Shown here: positions 1-8,606 of the stretch, one piece after another | Layout of the letters: each line of letters begins with the position of its first letter | Position numbering within the stretch: position 1 is the stretch's first letter | Assembly (NCBI GenBank): GCA_963708155.1 | Contig: OY970183.1 | Span: 1,860,001 to 1,924,000, forward strand | Length of the DNA: 64,000 bases | Origin: Methylovirgula sp963708155 | Lineage (GTDB): Bacteria; Pseudomonadota; Alphaproteobacteria; Rhizobiales; Beijerinckiaceae | Direction of reading: 5' to 3' | Made by a program: the position numbers and the translations under genes | The notes under the pieces: model-generated | Database searches by the model: none | Told to the model about the DNA's origin: nothing | The model's input: only the letters and a program-made list of their open reading frames with translations

Positions 1-1
1 C

Positions 2-379
2 CATGTGCTCCAGCGCATCGGCGAGACTGCGCTGTTGGCGCTGGCGGGTTTCGCCATACTGCACTGGGCCTTCGCGGCGGGCACGCTGCCGGCGGCGTTC
101 CATCTGCCGAACGATCCCGCTCTTGTGCTGATAATCGTGATGACCGCGATGGGGCCGTTTGCCAGCCTTCTTGCGCCGCTGACGAATTTTCTGTCCCGCC
201 GGGCAGAGTTTCAGGCGGATGCTTTCGCCAAGGCGACGGTCGGGGCGGCGCCGATGATTTCGGCGCTGACCAAGCTCAGCCGCGACAATCTCGCGACGCT
301 GACGCCGGACTGGCTTTATACCCTCTTCAATTATTCGCATCCGCCGGTGCCGGAGCGGATCGCGCATCTTGAGGGCTAG
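2..379 (+). CDS. M48 family (Ste24-type) zinc metalloprotease, C-terminal part
   Basis: This is the 3' end of a gene that begins before the window; the frame is open to the left edge. The visible 126 residues hold two hydrophobic segments and then the motif RRAEFQADAFA. In Ste24/M48 peptidases the E-x3-D of this motif supplies the third zinc ligand. The end HPPVPERIAHLE is the typical M48 C-terminus (S-H-P-P-x-x-E-R-I). The HExxH zinc motif must lie upstream of the window. Family members are membrane-embedded proteases that process CAAX proteins in eukaryotes and act in membrane-protein quality control in bacteria. The last ~53 bases overlap the convergent gene on the minus strand, so the two transcripts overlap tail to tail. 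Confidence 0.85.
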   Translation, partial: HVLQRIGETALLALAGFAILHWAFAAGTLPAAFHLPNDPALVLIIVMTAMGPFASLLAPLTNFLSRRAEFQADAFAKATVGAAPMISALTKLSRDNLATLTPDWLYTLFNYSHPPVPERIAHLEG

Positions 380-704
380 GCTTCGCTGCCTCGATACGCG
401 CTTTGATTCGGCGGACCTGCGCGAGCTGGCCGCGTAGAATATCGATCGCGTCTTTCTCGGCCGGCGCGAGATCCTTGAGCTTTAGATGGTCGAGGATGAC
501 CTCGAGCGCGTCGCCGATATGGCCGATCTGCCGCCCGTAGCTTCCGACATCGTTGAGAATGGCGCGCTCGGTTTGCGGGCTCGGCGTCTGTCCCAGGTCG
601 ATGTTGAACAAACCGATCTGCGAACCCTGCTGGTAGAAGGTCAAAGGATTGATCGCCTGCCAAAGCTGTTGCGGCGCAAGTGAAACCTGAAACGGATCGG
701 ACAT
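327..704 (-). CDS. conserved hypothetical protein
   Basis: A 125-residue soluble protein with no signal peptide or membrane segment. It starts MSDPFQVSLAPQQLWQAINP and has a helical central part rich in Leu, Asp and Glu, followed by a disordered Pro/Ala-rich tail (SPQDARSAPAPADANN). I do not recognise a named domain; the arrangement resembles small alphaproteobacterial proteins of unknown function. The ATG is preceded by a purine-rich AGGAGG-like stretch (minus strand of 'gctgcctcctgaaag' near 705-720), which supports this start. It converges on the M48 protease gene and overlaps its 3' end, so the C-terminal tail is encoded opposite the protease C-terminus. Confidence 0.65.
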   Translation of the reverse strand: MSDPFQVSLAPQQLWQAINPLTFYQQGSQIGLFNIDLGQTPSPQTERAILNDVGSYGRQIGHIGDALEVILDHLKLKDLAPAEKDAIDILRGQLAQVRRIKARIEAAKPSPQDARSAPAPADANN

Positions 705-767
705 GGCTGCCTCCTGAAAGAGGCAAGCCTATCCGAGATCAGATCGGGGACAAGGCAGCGGCCACAT

Positions 768-1271
768 TCAATCCGGCGTGACGACAAGGGCAATGGAAGG
801 CGCGGTGCTAGAGCTGATCTCGACCGTGAAGGGCGTCGCCTTCAGATGGAATTTGACGCTTTTGGCGAGGCCCGCGCAGCCGGAGGCGCCGGTGTGATCG
901 ACCGACTTCAAAAGATGGCCGTCCTGCACGACGTCGATCCAGGCGCCGCGCGTCAGCGTGACCCGATAGGTTCCCGCGCTGGCCGGCGCGCCCAGCGTGA
1001 CAAAGCCCGCGTAGGATTGCGGAAATTTCGGCGGCCGTGACGGCGCTTGCGGCAATTTTGACGTGGCCTGCGGGCCGAGCATCAGATTTTCGCCGGTCGC
1101 AAGGCTTGCCGCGCGGCCGGAGTCGACAGCGACGGGCTTGGCCAGCAGGGCCTTCTCGTGGTCGAGCGGCCATTTGAAATGGTCGCAGCCCGAGGGCTCG
1201 GCGATGGCCGGCAACGCCGCAAGCGTGGCGATCAAAATCGCAGAGATTCGAAAGAGAGGCGTCATCTCCAT
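768..1271 (-). CDS. secreted hypothetical protein
   Basis: A 167-residue protein with a clear N-terminal signal peptide: a short polar start, hydrophobic core ISAILIATLAALPAIA and a cleavage-like A-E-P at about residue 24. The mature part has two cysteines (C29 and one in GASGCAGL) that could pair in the periplasm. It is rich in beta-type sequence (SYAGFVTLGAPASAGTYRVT, then WIDVVQDGHLL), suggesting a small beta-sandwich exported protein. No enzyme motif is visible. It is transcribed leftwards, just downstream of the small gene at 1285-1506 (13-base gap), so the two are probably cotranscribed. Function unknown. Confidence 0.65.
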   Translation of the reverse strand: MEMTPLFRISAILIATLAALPAIAEPSGCDHFKWPLDHEKALLAKPVAVDSGRAASLATGENLMLGPQATSKLPQAPSRPPKFPQSYAGFVTLGAPASAGTYRVTLTRGAWIDVVQDGHLLKSVDHTGASGCAGLAKSVKFHLKATPFTVEISSSTAPSIALVVTPD

Positions 1272-1284
1272 GATCCTGGCGCGA

Positions 1285-1506
1285 TTACGAAGGGCCGGCT
1301 TCTTTTTTTATCCGGTGATCGAACCAAGCCTGCACATCTTCCATCGGCACCGTCTCTTCGTCCGGTCCCTCGATGGCGGTGATCTCGATGCCGTCTTGCT
1401 GCGCCAGATTCCAGGCGTCTTCCAGGGCTTCCTCTTCCGTTGCCCATTCCTGCGAGAGCAATTCGTGTTTCAACGCTTGATCGATGTAACGCACATGCCA
1501 ACCCAT
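1285..1506 (-). CDS. small conserved hypothetical protein
   Basis: A 73-residue acidic protein beginning MGWHVRYIDQALKHELLSQE. I chose this internal ATG rather than the upstream one at 1569 because a GGAAAGGA ribosome-binding stretch lies just before it. The 21 residues added by the longer start are Pro/Gly/Arg-rich and look like translated spacer. Residues ~20-45 (EWATEEEALEDAWNLAQQDG) form an amphipathic acidic helix and a strand (IEITAIEG) follows. The layout suggests a small ferredoxin-like or RelB/HicB-like alpha-beta fold, but I cannot name a family. It lies between aqpZ and the secreted protein gene on the same strand. Confidence 0.55.
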   Translation of the reverse strand: MGWHVRYIDQALKHELLSQEWATEEEALEDAWNLAQQDGIEITAIEGPDEETVPMEDVQAWFDHRIKKEAGPS

Positions 1507-1578
1507 AACCGCATCCTTTCCCCCGAGAAGGCGGGGGCATCCCGGCCGCACCGGACCGGGACGCCCCACGCGGTCATA

Positions 1579-2319
1579 TTAAGCGACGCGGCGCTCTTCC
1601 ACCACTACCGTGCTGGCGATGCTTTCCGGCTCATAAAGCCAGCGGGCAAGGAGGCCGGCGACGATCGCGCCGGCGATCGGCACCAGCCAGAACAGCCAGA
1701 GCTGCGAAATATATGCGCCGCCGGCGAAAAGCGCCGGACCGGTGCTGCGCGCCGGGTTCACCGATGTATTGGTCACAGGGATGGTGATCAGGTGGATCAA
1801 TGTGAGGCCGAGGCCGATCGGAATACCGGCAAAGCCTGCGGCAGCGCCTTTTGAAGTCGAGCCGATGATGATGAAGAGGAAAAAGAACGTTGCCAGGAAC
1901 TCGGTCAGCGCGGAGGCGCCGAGGCTGTATTTTCCGGGGCTCAGATCGCCATAGCCGTTGGAGGCGAAGCCGCCCGGCACCCAGCCGGCCTGCCCCGAGG
2001 CGATGACATAGAGCACCCCGGCGGCGGCGATCGCGCCGACCACCTGCGCGATGATGTAGGGGATCACCAAAGCCCCGTCATGCCGGCCCGCAGCCCAGAG
2101 GCCGGCCGTGACCGCCGGGTTGAAATGGCCGCCGGAAATGTGCCCGACGGCATAGGCCATCGTCAAAACCGTGAGGCCGAAGGCAAAAGCGACGCCGACG
2201 AAGCCAATCCCGGTATGCGGGAAGGTCGCGGCAAGAACGGCCGCGCCGCAGCCGCCGAACACGAGCCAGAACGTGCCGAAGAATTCGGCCGCAACGCGCC
2301 TGATGAGATCGTTTTGCAT
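1579..2319 (-). CDS. aqpZ: aquaporin Z
   Basis: A 246-residue water channel of the MIP family with six transmembrane helices. Both pore half-helix motifs are present: NPA at residues 67-69 (HFNPAVTAG) and NPA-R at 188-191 (SVNPARSTGPAL). The Arg after the second NPA is part of the aromatic/arginine filter. A His-containing helix 5 (GLTLIHLITIPVTNTS) matches AqpZ-type water-selective channels rather than GlpF glycerol facilitators, where Gly occupies that site. Length matches the family, with a short polar C-terminal extension (EPESIASTVVVEERRVA). Its role would be rapid water flux across the inner membrane. The start is ATG with a GAGGTG-like site just upstream. Confidence 0.95.
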   Translation of the reverse strand: MQNDLIRRVAAEFFGTFWLVFGGCGAAVLAATFPHTGIGFVGVAFAFGLTVLTMAYAVGHISGGHFNPAVTAGLWAAGRHDGALVIPYIIAQVVGAIAAAGVLYVIASGQAGWVPGGFASNGYGDLSPGKYSLGASALTEFLATFFFLFIIIGSTSKGAAAGFAGIPIGLGLTLIHLITIPVTNTSVNPARSTGPALFAGGAYISQLWLFWLVPIAGAIVAGLLARWLYEPESIASTVVVEERRVA

Positions 2320-2739
2320 GGGGCACCTCTTAAATTGACCGGAAATGGCTGCCTTCTTTGGTCCGTCCGCGAGGATGCGGCGGCATCGAGCAGCTTATTG
2401 GGATAACGCAACGAGCCGCGTGACCACTGCCGGCCCCGCGGCGCGGAGTCTGCTTCGCGGCTAAATTGAAGTCGAGTGCCACCGGTCTAACTTTTGGTCG
2501 CGCTCGCGCTTGCCGTCGCGGCGAACGTGACGCGCCGCCAAGGCGATGCGGTGCGGCGAAGCCAGCGGATAAAACTTCAAAAAAATTGTGGAGTGATGCG
2601 CGGCGCCCCGAAATAAAGAGTTCCGCGCTCGCGCAAAGCGGCGTGCGGAGCTGATCGATTCTCTATCGATTCGCACGCCCCGCGCGGATCAGACCACCCG
2701 CGCGGCAAGGATTATCTCAGGCGCGGCGCCGCTGCGGCC
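2320..2739. other. intergenic region with a hairpin
   Basis: About 420 bases between aqpZ and the cupin gene, both on the minus strand. I see no convincing coding frame. A palindrome at 2641-2678 has arms gcgtgcg (2641-2647) and cgcacgc (2672-2678) and an inner repeat gatcgat/atcgat. It lies about 60 bases past the cupin stop codon and may end that transcript, though no T-run follows. The rest presumably carries the aqpZ promoter, but no clear -35/-10 pair was found. Confidence 0.4.
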
Positions 2740-3204
2740 TCATTTCCACGGCGTCGGCGCTGGGACCTCACAAGGTCCCTTGACGTCGACCGTGCCGAAA
2801 TCAGCCGGGCTGACGATTTCCAGATATTCCATGTCCGGCGAATAATCGAACAGGTAATGGGTGATTCCGGGGCGCTGATGCACGACATCGCCGGCCTCGA
2901 CCAGAGTCACCTTGTCCTCGTACATGAACTTCGCCCAGCCTTTCGTCATGATGACGATCTGGAAGTCGGCGATGTGCTGGTGCCAGCCGGTACCGGTGGT
3001 CGGCGGCAGATTGGCTTTGACGAGATGGGCGATGACCTTGCCGTTGGTCGCCTTGGCGATGCCGAGGTCGCGATACAGGAAAAAGTCGCGCAGGCCCGAG
3101 CCCTTAAATTCGGTGTCGCCGGGTTTGACATGCGAGAATTGCGTCTCGTGCTCTTTCGGCGGTGTGAAATCTTTCTCTAAAACGGCTGAATGTCCTTCAG
3201 TCAT
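2740..3204 (-). CDS. cupin domain-containing protein
   Basis: A 154-residue single-domain cupin. The first cupin motif is visible as GTGWHQHIADFQIVIMTKGW (G-x5-H-x-H-x3-4-E-like, with D/Q in place of the usual Glu). The second motif is in AGDVVHQRPGITHYLFDYS (G-D-x3-P-x-G-x2-H). Histidines at both sites suggest metal binding in the beta-barrel, although the atypical first motif may alter metal affinity. No signal peptide; presumably cytosolic. Substrate and reaction cannot be assigned. The gene starts with ATG preceded by GGAGGT, and lies just upstream of the aquaporin region on the same strand and downstream of phaZ (47-base gap). Confidence 0.8.
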   Translation of the reverse strand: MTEGHSAVLEKDFTPPKEHETQFSHVKPGDTEFKGSGLRDFFLYRDLGIAKATNGKVIAHLVKANLPPTTGTGWHQHIADFQIVIMTKGWAKFMYEDKVTLVEAGDVVHQRPGITHYLFDYSPDMEYLEIVSPADFGTVDVKGPCEVPAPTPWK

Positions 3205-3251
3205 TGCTGACCTCCTTCAGTTCGACTTGCGCGTCGATCGGTTAAGTCCGA

Positions 3252-4475
3252 TCAATTCATCGCCAGCACCAGATTGCGGATCACGGGATAGATCTGACCG
3301 TTCCAGCGCCGACCGCTGAACGTGCCATAATGACCGACGCCGACCTGGTAGTGATGGCGCTTCAGGTGCGGCCGTAATCCGTCGCAAAGCAGATGCGCCG
3401 CCGCCGTCTGCCCGACTGAACAGATGTCGTCGCGCTCGCCTTCGACGGTGAGCAGCGCGGTGCGGCGGATCGCGCGCGGGTTCACCTTTGCCCCGCGGTA
3501 GGTCAACTCGCCCTTCGCCAGCGAAGCGTCCTGAAACACGGTCTTGACCGTTTCGAGATAGAATTCCGCCGGCAGATCGAGCACGGCGAAATATTCGTCG
3601 TAGAAAGCCTTGATCACTTTGGCCTCGGCGTCGCGGCCGGCACTCAGATGCTCGTAAAGATCGCGATGCGCCTTCACGTGACGGTCCATGTTCATCGACA
3701 CGAAGGCGGTGAGCTGGACAAACCCCGGATAGACGCGCCGGCCGCCGCCGGGCAGATGGTCCGGCACATGGGCGATCAGATTGTCCTCGAACCATTCGAT
3801 CGGCTTCGAGGTCGCAAGCTCGTTAACCTTCGAGGGATTGACCCGCACATCGACGGGGCCGGCCATCAGCGTCATGCTGCGCGGCTCGGCGGGGTGGCGC
3901 TGCTCCGCCATCACCGCGACAGCGGCGAGCGTCTGCACGCACGGCTGACAGACTGCCAGCACATGCGCCCCCGGCCCGATAAGCTCAAGGCAGCGAATGA
4001 TGTAGTCGACGTAATCGTCGAAGCCGAAGGGACCTTCCTCCAGCGGCACGTCGCGGGCATTTTTCCAGTCGGTGATATAGACCTCGTGATCGCGCACCAG
4101 CGTGCGCACCGTCTCGCGCAGCAGCGTCGCGAAATGGCCGGAGAGCGGCGCCACGACCAGCATTTTCGGCTGCGGCGCAGCGCTTTCCTTGCTGAAGCGG
4201 ACGAGATTGCAGAACGGCAGCGAGGCGACCACCTTCTCATGCACCGGCACGGGCTCGCCGTCGACGAGCGTGCTTTCGACGCGATAATCCGGCCGCGCGT
4301 GGGAGAGTCTGGTGCGGCTGATCAACTCCAGCGCCGCCACGTAGTGCTTGCCGAATCCGACTTCGCTGATGCCGGTAAACAGCGGGCCCAGGCTCAAGCC
4401 AGCACGGGCCATCATGCGGATCGGTTCAGAGGCTTCCGAGTAAGCCTGATAAGCGCGGTACAACATGTGCTTCAA
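3252..4475 (-). CDS. phaZ: intracellular polyhydroxyalkanoate (PHB) depolymerase
   Basis: A 407-residue enzyme of the intracellular PHB depolymerase family (alpha/beta hydrolase fold). It degrades stored polyhydroxybutyrate to oligomers and monomers in the cytosol. The family uses Cys instead of Ser as nucleophile; here the strand-turn-helix HVLAVCQPCVQ places it at C176. Further signature parts are ITDWKNARDVPLEEGPFGFDDYVDYI (about 134-159, described here as two pieces: ITDWKNARDVP and GFDDYVDY), the acid region VEGERDDICSVGQT and the catalytic-His region HYQVGVGHYGTFSGRRW near the C-terminus. No signal peptide, consistent with intracellular action. It implies that the organism makes PHB granules. 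It is divergent from the glutathione transferase gene, 75 bases away. Confidence 0.93.
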   Translation of the reverse strand: MKHMLYRAYQAYSEASEPIRMMARAGLSLGPLFTGISEVGFGKHYVAALELISRTRLSHARPDYRVESTLVDGEPVPVHEKVVASLPFCNLVRFSKESAAPQPKMLVVAPLSGHFATLLRETVRTLVRDHEVYITDWKNARDVPLEEGPFGFDDYVDYIIRCLELIGPGAHVLAVCQPCVQTLAAVAVMAEQRHPAEPRSMTLMAGPVDVRVNPSKVNELATSKPIEWFEDNLIAHVPDHLPGGGRRVYPGFVQLTAFVSMNMDRHVKAHRDLYEHLSAGRDAEAKVIKAFYDEYFAVLDLPAEFYLETVKTVFQDASLAKGELTYRGAKVNPRAIRRTALLTVEGERDDICSVGQTAAAHLLCDGLRPHLKRHHYQVGVGHYGTFSGRRWNGQIYPVIRNLVLAMN

Positions 4476-4550
4476 GGCTAAGGTCTTTCATTTTGCGCCG
4501 CAATATCGGCGCGTGCTTAAAGATTCACCCGTTCGCGTCCAGGAGCGGTC

Positions 4551-5207
4551 ATGTCGCGCCCAGTACTTACGATCTCAAGCAAGAACTACTCCTCTTGGTC
4601 TTTGCGTGGTTGGCTGCTGTGCCAGCTCGCCGGAATAGAGGTGGAGGAGCAGCCCATCGCCCTCGATGACGCGGCCAATCGCGCCGAACTGCTGCTACTG
4701 GCGCCGTCGGTGCTGGTGCCGCGGCTGACCGAGGGAGATGTCAGCGTCTGGGATACGCTCGCCATCGCGGAATATCTCGCGGAGCAAAATCCGGAAGCGG
4801 GCATGTTGCCCAAAGATAAGGCGGCGCGGGCGCATTGCCGTTCGATCTCCGGCGAGATCCATTCTGGCTTTTACAATCTGCGCTCGGCGCTGCCGATGAA
4901 TCTGAAAGCCCGGCATACGCATTTCAAAGTCTTCGCCGGGGCGCAGCCGGATATCGATCGCGTGCAGACGATCTGGCAGGAATGTCTGACGCGCTGGGGC
5001 GGCCCGTTTCTATATGGCGCCCGGCCGACCATCGCCGATGCCATGTATGCGCCGGTCGCGACCCGTTTCATCACCTATAATGTGCCGCTCACTCCGGCCG
5101 CCAAGGCCTATTGCGCAACCATTATGGACTGGGCGCCGATGCAAGACTGGATCGCCGCCGCCAAGGCCGAACCCGAAGAACTCGCCGAACTCGAGGTCGA
5201 GTTCTGA
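4551..5207 (+). CDS. glutathione S-transferase family protein
   Basis: A 218-residue cytosolic GST. Residues 1-80 form a thioredoxin-like N-terminal domain beginning MSRPVLTISSKNYSSWSLRG; the SSWS serines occupy the position of the catalytic Ser/Tyr. The conserved cis-Pro is in SVLVPRL and the E/D-S/T glutathione-contact motif is in VWDTLAIAEYLAE. The C-terminal domain is all-helical and includes the N-capping box-like segment RPTIADAMYAPVATRF. The overall pattern (SKNYSSWSLR) matches the small bacterial clade annotated as YfcF/GST-S-like. Substrate unknown. Start is ATG with AGGAGCGG upstream. Confidence 0.9.
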   Translation: MSRPVLTISSKNYSSWSLRGWLLCQLAGIEVEEQPIALDDAANRAELLLLAPSVLVPRLTEGDVSVWDTLAIAEYLAEQNPEAGMLPKDKAARAHCRSISGEIHSGFYNLRSALPMNLKARHTHFKVFAGAQPDIDRVQTIWQECLTRWGGPFLYGARPTIADAMYAPVATRFITYNVPLTPAAKAYCATIMDWAPMQDWIAAAKAEPEELAELEVEF

Positions 5208-5766
5208 GCCTTTCCGGCGTCATGTGACGCCGTTACGCAGAGCCGGGCAGATAAAGCTGATTCTTTCTCCGTGTGTTGCAAGCTTGCCTCGCTTCGCGAA
5301 ATGGGCGCGCCGCGGGCGCGCGCCCAGGGTGGGACGGCGCGGGCCCGTGTGAAATAAGCCATTAATATTGCATATAAATCTGAATATTTCCGGCAGTCAT
5401 CCGGATGGGGCAGACGCGCGCGTGGGACGGCGAAAGAGCGGGTTATCGCGCCTTCATCCCGCTTTTTTCGCCCTGGCGCCGGCGGCGGTCCCCTTGTGGC
5501 AAAAGTCTTTTTTTGGAAGGCTGGGGGTGGGGGCGAAAAGTAAATCCGAAGTTGATGAAGTCTTGATGAGCCCCGCATTCGGCAATTGGCCGGGGCTCTG
5601 CCCTGTCATTGCCGCAATCCGGAGTATCGTAAAGATAAGATCATTAATCGGCATTTAACTAAAAACGTCCTCAAATAAGGGCCTCCGCATTTCGGCAACA
5701 CCGCAAGGTGGTCAAGTCCGGGCAAGCGAGAAGGCGTAAAGTTGGATTGAACAGGACGCGGGGTGG
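5208..5766. other. intergenic region with terminator-like hairpin
   Basis: About 560 bases without a convincing gene. Eight bases after the GST stop a near-perfect hairpin occurs at 5215-5232 (arms cggcgtca and tgacgccg, two-base loop). It could end the GST transcript although no T-run follows. A locally AT-rich stretch (about 5350-5390 and again 5625-5680) may hold the promoter of the downstream DUF2778 gene. Short frames here lack family features. Confidence 0.4.
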
Positions 5767-7011
5767 ATGACTTACTGGACCTATGCGCCACAGGATTTCA
5801 CGTCGTTTAATCGACGGGGGTTTTTCCGCAGAGTTCTTTCCGAGGCGGCGCCTGGCGCTGTTGTCCTTGGACTCGCGGCATTAGCCGGGGCCTGGATCGT
5901 CTACGTTCACCCGGACGCGCAGTTCAAAGTCGTCGAAACGCCTATCGAGGTCCCGACCCTCGAGGCAGCCGCCCTCGTCAAGCCGCAAGCCACCCAGGCC
6001 GTCAGCACGCCCGCCGCGCCGGTGCATGTCGCGGCGAATGTCTACAGCCCGTTTATCGACCCCACTTTTTCGCTGAAGGCGGCCCGCGCTTCCTTCGCGC
6101 AGAGCACGCCTTTGGCGTCCACGTTCGGGGAAGACCCCGAGGCCGTTTCGCCGCCCCGCGTCGGCGCGGTGCCGACCCGGCTCGCCGCGATCCCGATGCC
6201 GCCGGTCGAGCCGCAAGGGCTCGTCGCGCCGCGGGTTCCGGCGGATGACGTAGATTCGCAGGATAAATCGGCGCAGGACGATCAGTCCGGCAAGGAGAAC
6301 GTGCTTCCCCTTTCCGGCGACCAGAACCTTGCCGCCAGCGCGCCGCTGCCGCCGGCCCATATGGTCGCCAGCGTACCGCTGCCGGCGCCGCGCCCCGATG
6401 GCCTCGTCGTTCCCGAGGCCGAAAATCACACCCGCGTCGCCGTCCGTCAGGCGCCGCAGCCGAAAGAAACCACCCAGGTCGCTGCCGCGCCCACGCCGCC
6501 GCAGGATCACAATTCCTTCTTCGACAAGCTTTTCGGCGGCGTCAACCGCCCGTCCGGTCAGGCGCTCGCCTATGCCGAATCGGAAGACGGCGTCGTCGAT
6601 ACGTCGAAGCCCGTGGCCGCGGTCCTTTCGCCCTACGATCACTATACCGCCGTCTACAATATCGCGACGCACACGGTTTATCTGCCCGACGGCCGGCGTC
6701 TCGAAGCCCATTCGGGCCTTGGCGATGCCTTCGACGATCCGCGCTATGTCCGCGAGAAAATGCGCGGCCCGACACCTCCCGGCATTTACGATCTGAAGCC
6801 GCGCGAGCAGCTCTTCCACGGCGTCGCGGCGCTCCGGCTGGTCCCGGTCGGCGGCGATCCCTATGGCCGCGTCGGCCTCCTCGCCCACAGGTTCATGCTT
6901 GGGCCGCGCGGCGATTCCAACGGCTGCGTTTCTTTCCGCAATTACCCGGCCTTCCTCGACGCTTTCCGCAACGGCGAGGTCAGGCGGCTGGTGGTGGTCG
7001 CCGGGCTCTGA
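5767..7011 (+). CDS. DUF2778 (Tlde1-like) domain protein with membrane anchor
   Basis: A 414-residue protein. A hydrophobic segment at about residues 31-50 (AVVLGLAALAGAWIVYV) acts as signal anchor. Residues ~60-265 are a low-complexity Pro/Ala/Val-rich region, probably an extended periplasmic linker. The C-terminal ~130 residues carry the DUF2778 domain: AVYNIATHTVYLPDGRRLEAHS, TPPGIYDL, and GDSNGCVSFRNY. The Cys in SNGC with an upstream His (LLAHRF) is the catalytic layout of L,D-transpeptidase-like Tlde1 enzymes, which cleave or exchange peptidoglycan tetrapeptides. In Rhizobiales such long DUF2778 proteins are common chromosomal envelope proteins rather than T6SS effectors, and no T6SS genes are nearby. 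A role in peptidoglycan remodelling is inferred. Confidence 0.82.
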   Translation: MTYWTYAPQDFTSFNRRGFFRRVLSEAAPGAVVLGLAALAGAWIVYVHPDAQFKVVETPIEVPTLEAAALVKPQATQAVSTPAAPVHVAANVYSPFIDPTFSLKAARASFAQSTPLASTFGEDPEAVSPPRVGAVPTRLAAIPMPPVEPQGLVAPRVPADDVDSQDKSAQDDQSGKENVLPLSGDQNLAASAPLPPAHMVASVPLPAPRPDGLVVPEAENHTRVAVRQAPQPKETTQVAAAPTPPQDHNSFFDKLFGGVNRPSGQALAYAESEDGVVDTSKPVAAVLSPYDHYTAVYNIATHTVYLPDGRRLEAHSGLGDAFDDPRYVREKMRGPTPPGIYDLKPREQLFHGVAALRLVPVGGDPYGRVGLLAHRFMLGPRGDSNGCVSFRNYPAFLDAFRNGEVRRLVVVAGL

Positions 7012-7198
7012 TCCGGGACCGCCGGGCTTCTCAAATCTTTCGCGCGGGCTCACGAGAGAGCATATAGACCGCGCCCCCTGAAGCAGCGCCGACACGCCTG
7101 GCTGGCACACGGCCGCGCCCACGCAATGGCGCAACGCGACAGGCAAACGTCAGAAAAATGCGCTAGTCCTTGCGCAAGACGTCCAGCCCCGCAGGCCG

Positions 7199-8509
7199 AT
7201 GCAGGAACAGGCACTCCCCGCGAAGACGGAAACCAGTCCGTCGCTGCGCCATCTCATCACCGATGCGCGCATCCGCGCCATGTTCGGGCTCGGCTTCAGT
7301 TCGGGGATTCCGTTCCTGCTCGTCTATGTCACGCAATCGGCGTGGCTTTCGGAAGCGAAGGTGCCGCTCGCGATCATCGGAATGATGAGCGAGCTGACGC
7401 TGGCCTATAAATTCAAGTTCGTCTGGGCGCCGTTCCTCGATCAATATGACGCGCCCATCTTCAGCCGGCTGCTGGGGCGCCGGCGCGGCTGGATTGTCAC
7501 GTCGCAGATCGGCGTCGCGCTTTCGCTCATCGGCGTCGCCTTCGGCGATCCGGCGCATTGGCTCGCCTGGACGATCTTCTTCTCGCTCGCGCTCGGCTTT
7601 GCCGGGGCGACGCAGGATATCGTCATCGATGGCTGGCGCATCACCGTCGCGCCGCCGGAGAACGCCGGCCTCATGTCGTCGTGGTCGGAGATCGGCTGGC
7701 GCATCGGCGGCCTCGTTTCCGGCGCGGGGGCGCTCTATGTCGCCGATGCCTTCGGCTGGCGTGCCGCCTATCTCGCCATGGCGGCCTGCATGTTGCCCGG
7801 CATGATCGCGGCGCTGCTCGCGCCGGAGCCGCCGTCGGACCTGCGCCCGCATGCCGGAAGCGATGGCTTCGTCGCAACGATCGTCGCGCCGATCAGGGAG
7901 CTTCTCACGCGCCTCGGCACGATGGGCATTCCCATCCTGCTGCTCGTCGCGGGTTTCCGCATGCCGGGCTATGTGTCGAGCGCGATGGCCATCCCGCTGT
8001 TCAAGCATCTGCATTATTCGGATGCGGATATCGCGACGGTGACGAAACTCTTCGGCTTCTGGGTCGCGCTCGCCGGCACGTTCACCGCCGGCATCATCAT
8101 CACCCGGCTCGGCATCATGGCGACGCTCATCATCGGCACGGTCTTCGCCTCCGCCTCGCATCTCGCGCTCGCCTATCTCGCGGCTTATGGCGGCCACGGA
8201 CACGACTTCTGGCTTTTTGCGACGAGCGTCAGCATCGACAGTTTCGCCTATGCCTTCGCCTCGATCGTGCTCATCACCTATATGTCGACGCTCACCGCGA
8301 CAGAATATGCGGCAAGCCAATATGCGCTGCTGACTTCGCTCTGCGCTTTGCCGGGAAGCCTGCTCGCCGGGACGTCCGGCTTCATCATCGCGCGCGAGAA
8401 TTTCACCTGGTTCTTCGTCGAGACGTCGCTGATCGGCATCCCGGTCGCGCTGCTCGCGCTCTACGTCTGGCACCGGCATTTGCGCGAGCGCGTCCAGGCG
8501 CCGGCCTGA
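7199..8509 (+). CDS. ampG: AmpG-family muropeptide MFS transporter
   Basis: A 436-residue major facilitator with about 12 transmembrane helices. AmpG signatures are visible: GLGFSSGIPFLLV in helix 1, FKFVWAPFLDQYDAP after helix 2, RRRGWIV in the 2-3 loop, and FAGATQDIVIDGWRI in helix 4. The Q-D-x2-x-D-x-W pattern is typical of the family. AmpG imports GlcNAc-anhydroMurNAc peptides from the periplasm for cell-wall recycling and indirectly controls beta-lactamase induction. Its position after a DUF2778 peptidoglycan enzyme fits a cell-wall context. ATG start at 7199; a ~190-base spacer separates it from the upstream gene, so a separate promoter is likely. Confidence 0.9.
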   Translation: MQEQALPAKTETSPSLRHLITDARIRAMFGLGFSSGIPFLLVYVTQSAWLSEAKVPLAIIGMMSELTLAYKFKFVWAPFLDQYDAPIFSRLLGRRRGWIVTSQIGVALSLIGVAFGDPAHWLAWTIFFSLALGFAGATQDIVIDGWRITVAPPENAGLMSSWSEIGWRIGGLVSGAGALYVADAFGWRAAYLAMAACMLPGMIAALLAPEPPSDLRPHAGSDGFVATIVAPIRELLTRLGTMGIPILLLVAGFRMPGYVSSAMAIPLFKHLHYSDADIATVTKLFGFWVALAGTFTAGIIITRLGIMATLIIGTVFASASHLALAYLAAYGGHGHDFWLFATSVSIDSFAYAFASIVLITYMSTLTATEYAASQYALLTSLCALPGSLLAGTSGFIIARENFTWFFVETSLIGIPVALLALYVWHRHLRERVQAPA

Positions 8510-8606
8510 GCCAGGGAACCGCCGCCGCGGCGCGGCGTTAAGGCTCGCGCGCGTTTTTACATCCATTCTAAAAGCGATCGCGCTGGCCTTAGGGAGGAGA
8601 GCGCCG

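Noticed and set aside
5881..7146. 421-codon minus-strand frame opposite the DUF2778 gene
   Set aside because: Arg/Gly-rich shadow of the proline-rich stalk; no recognisable features.
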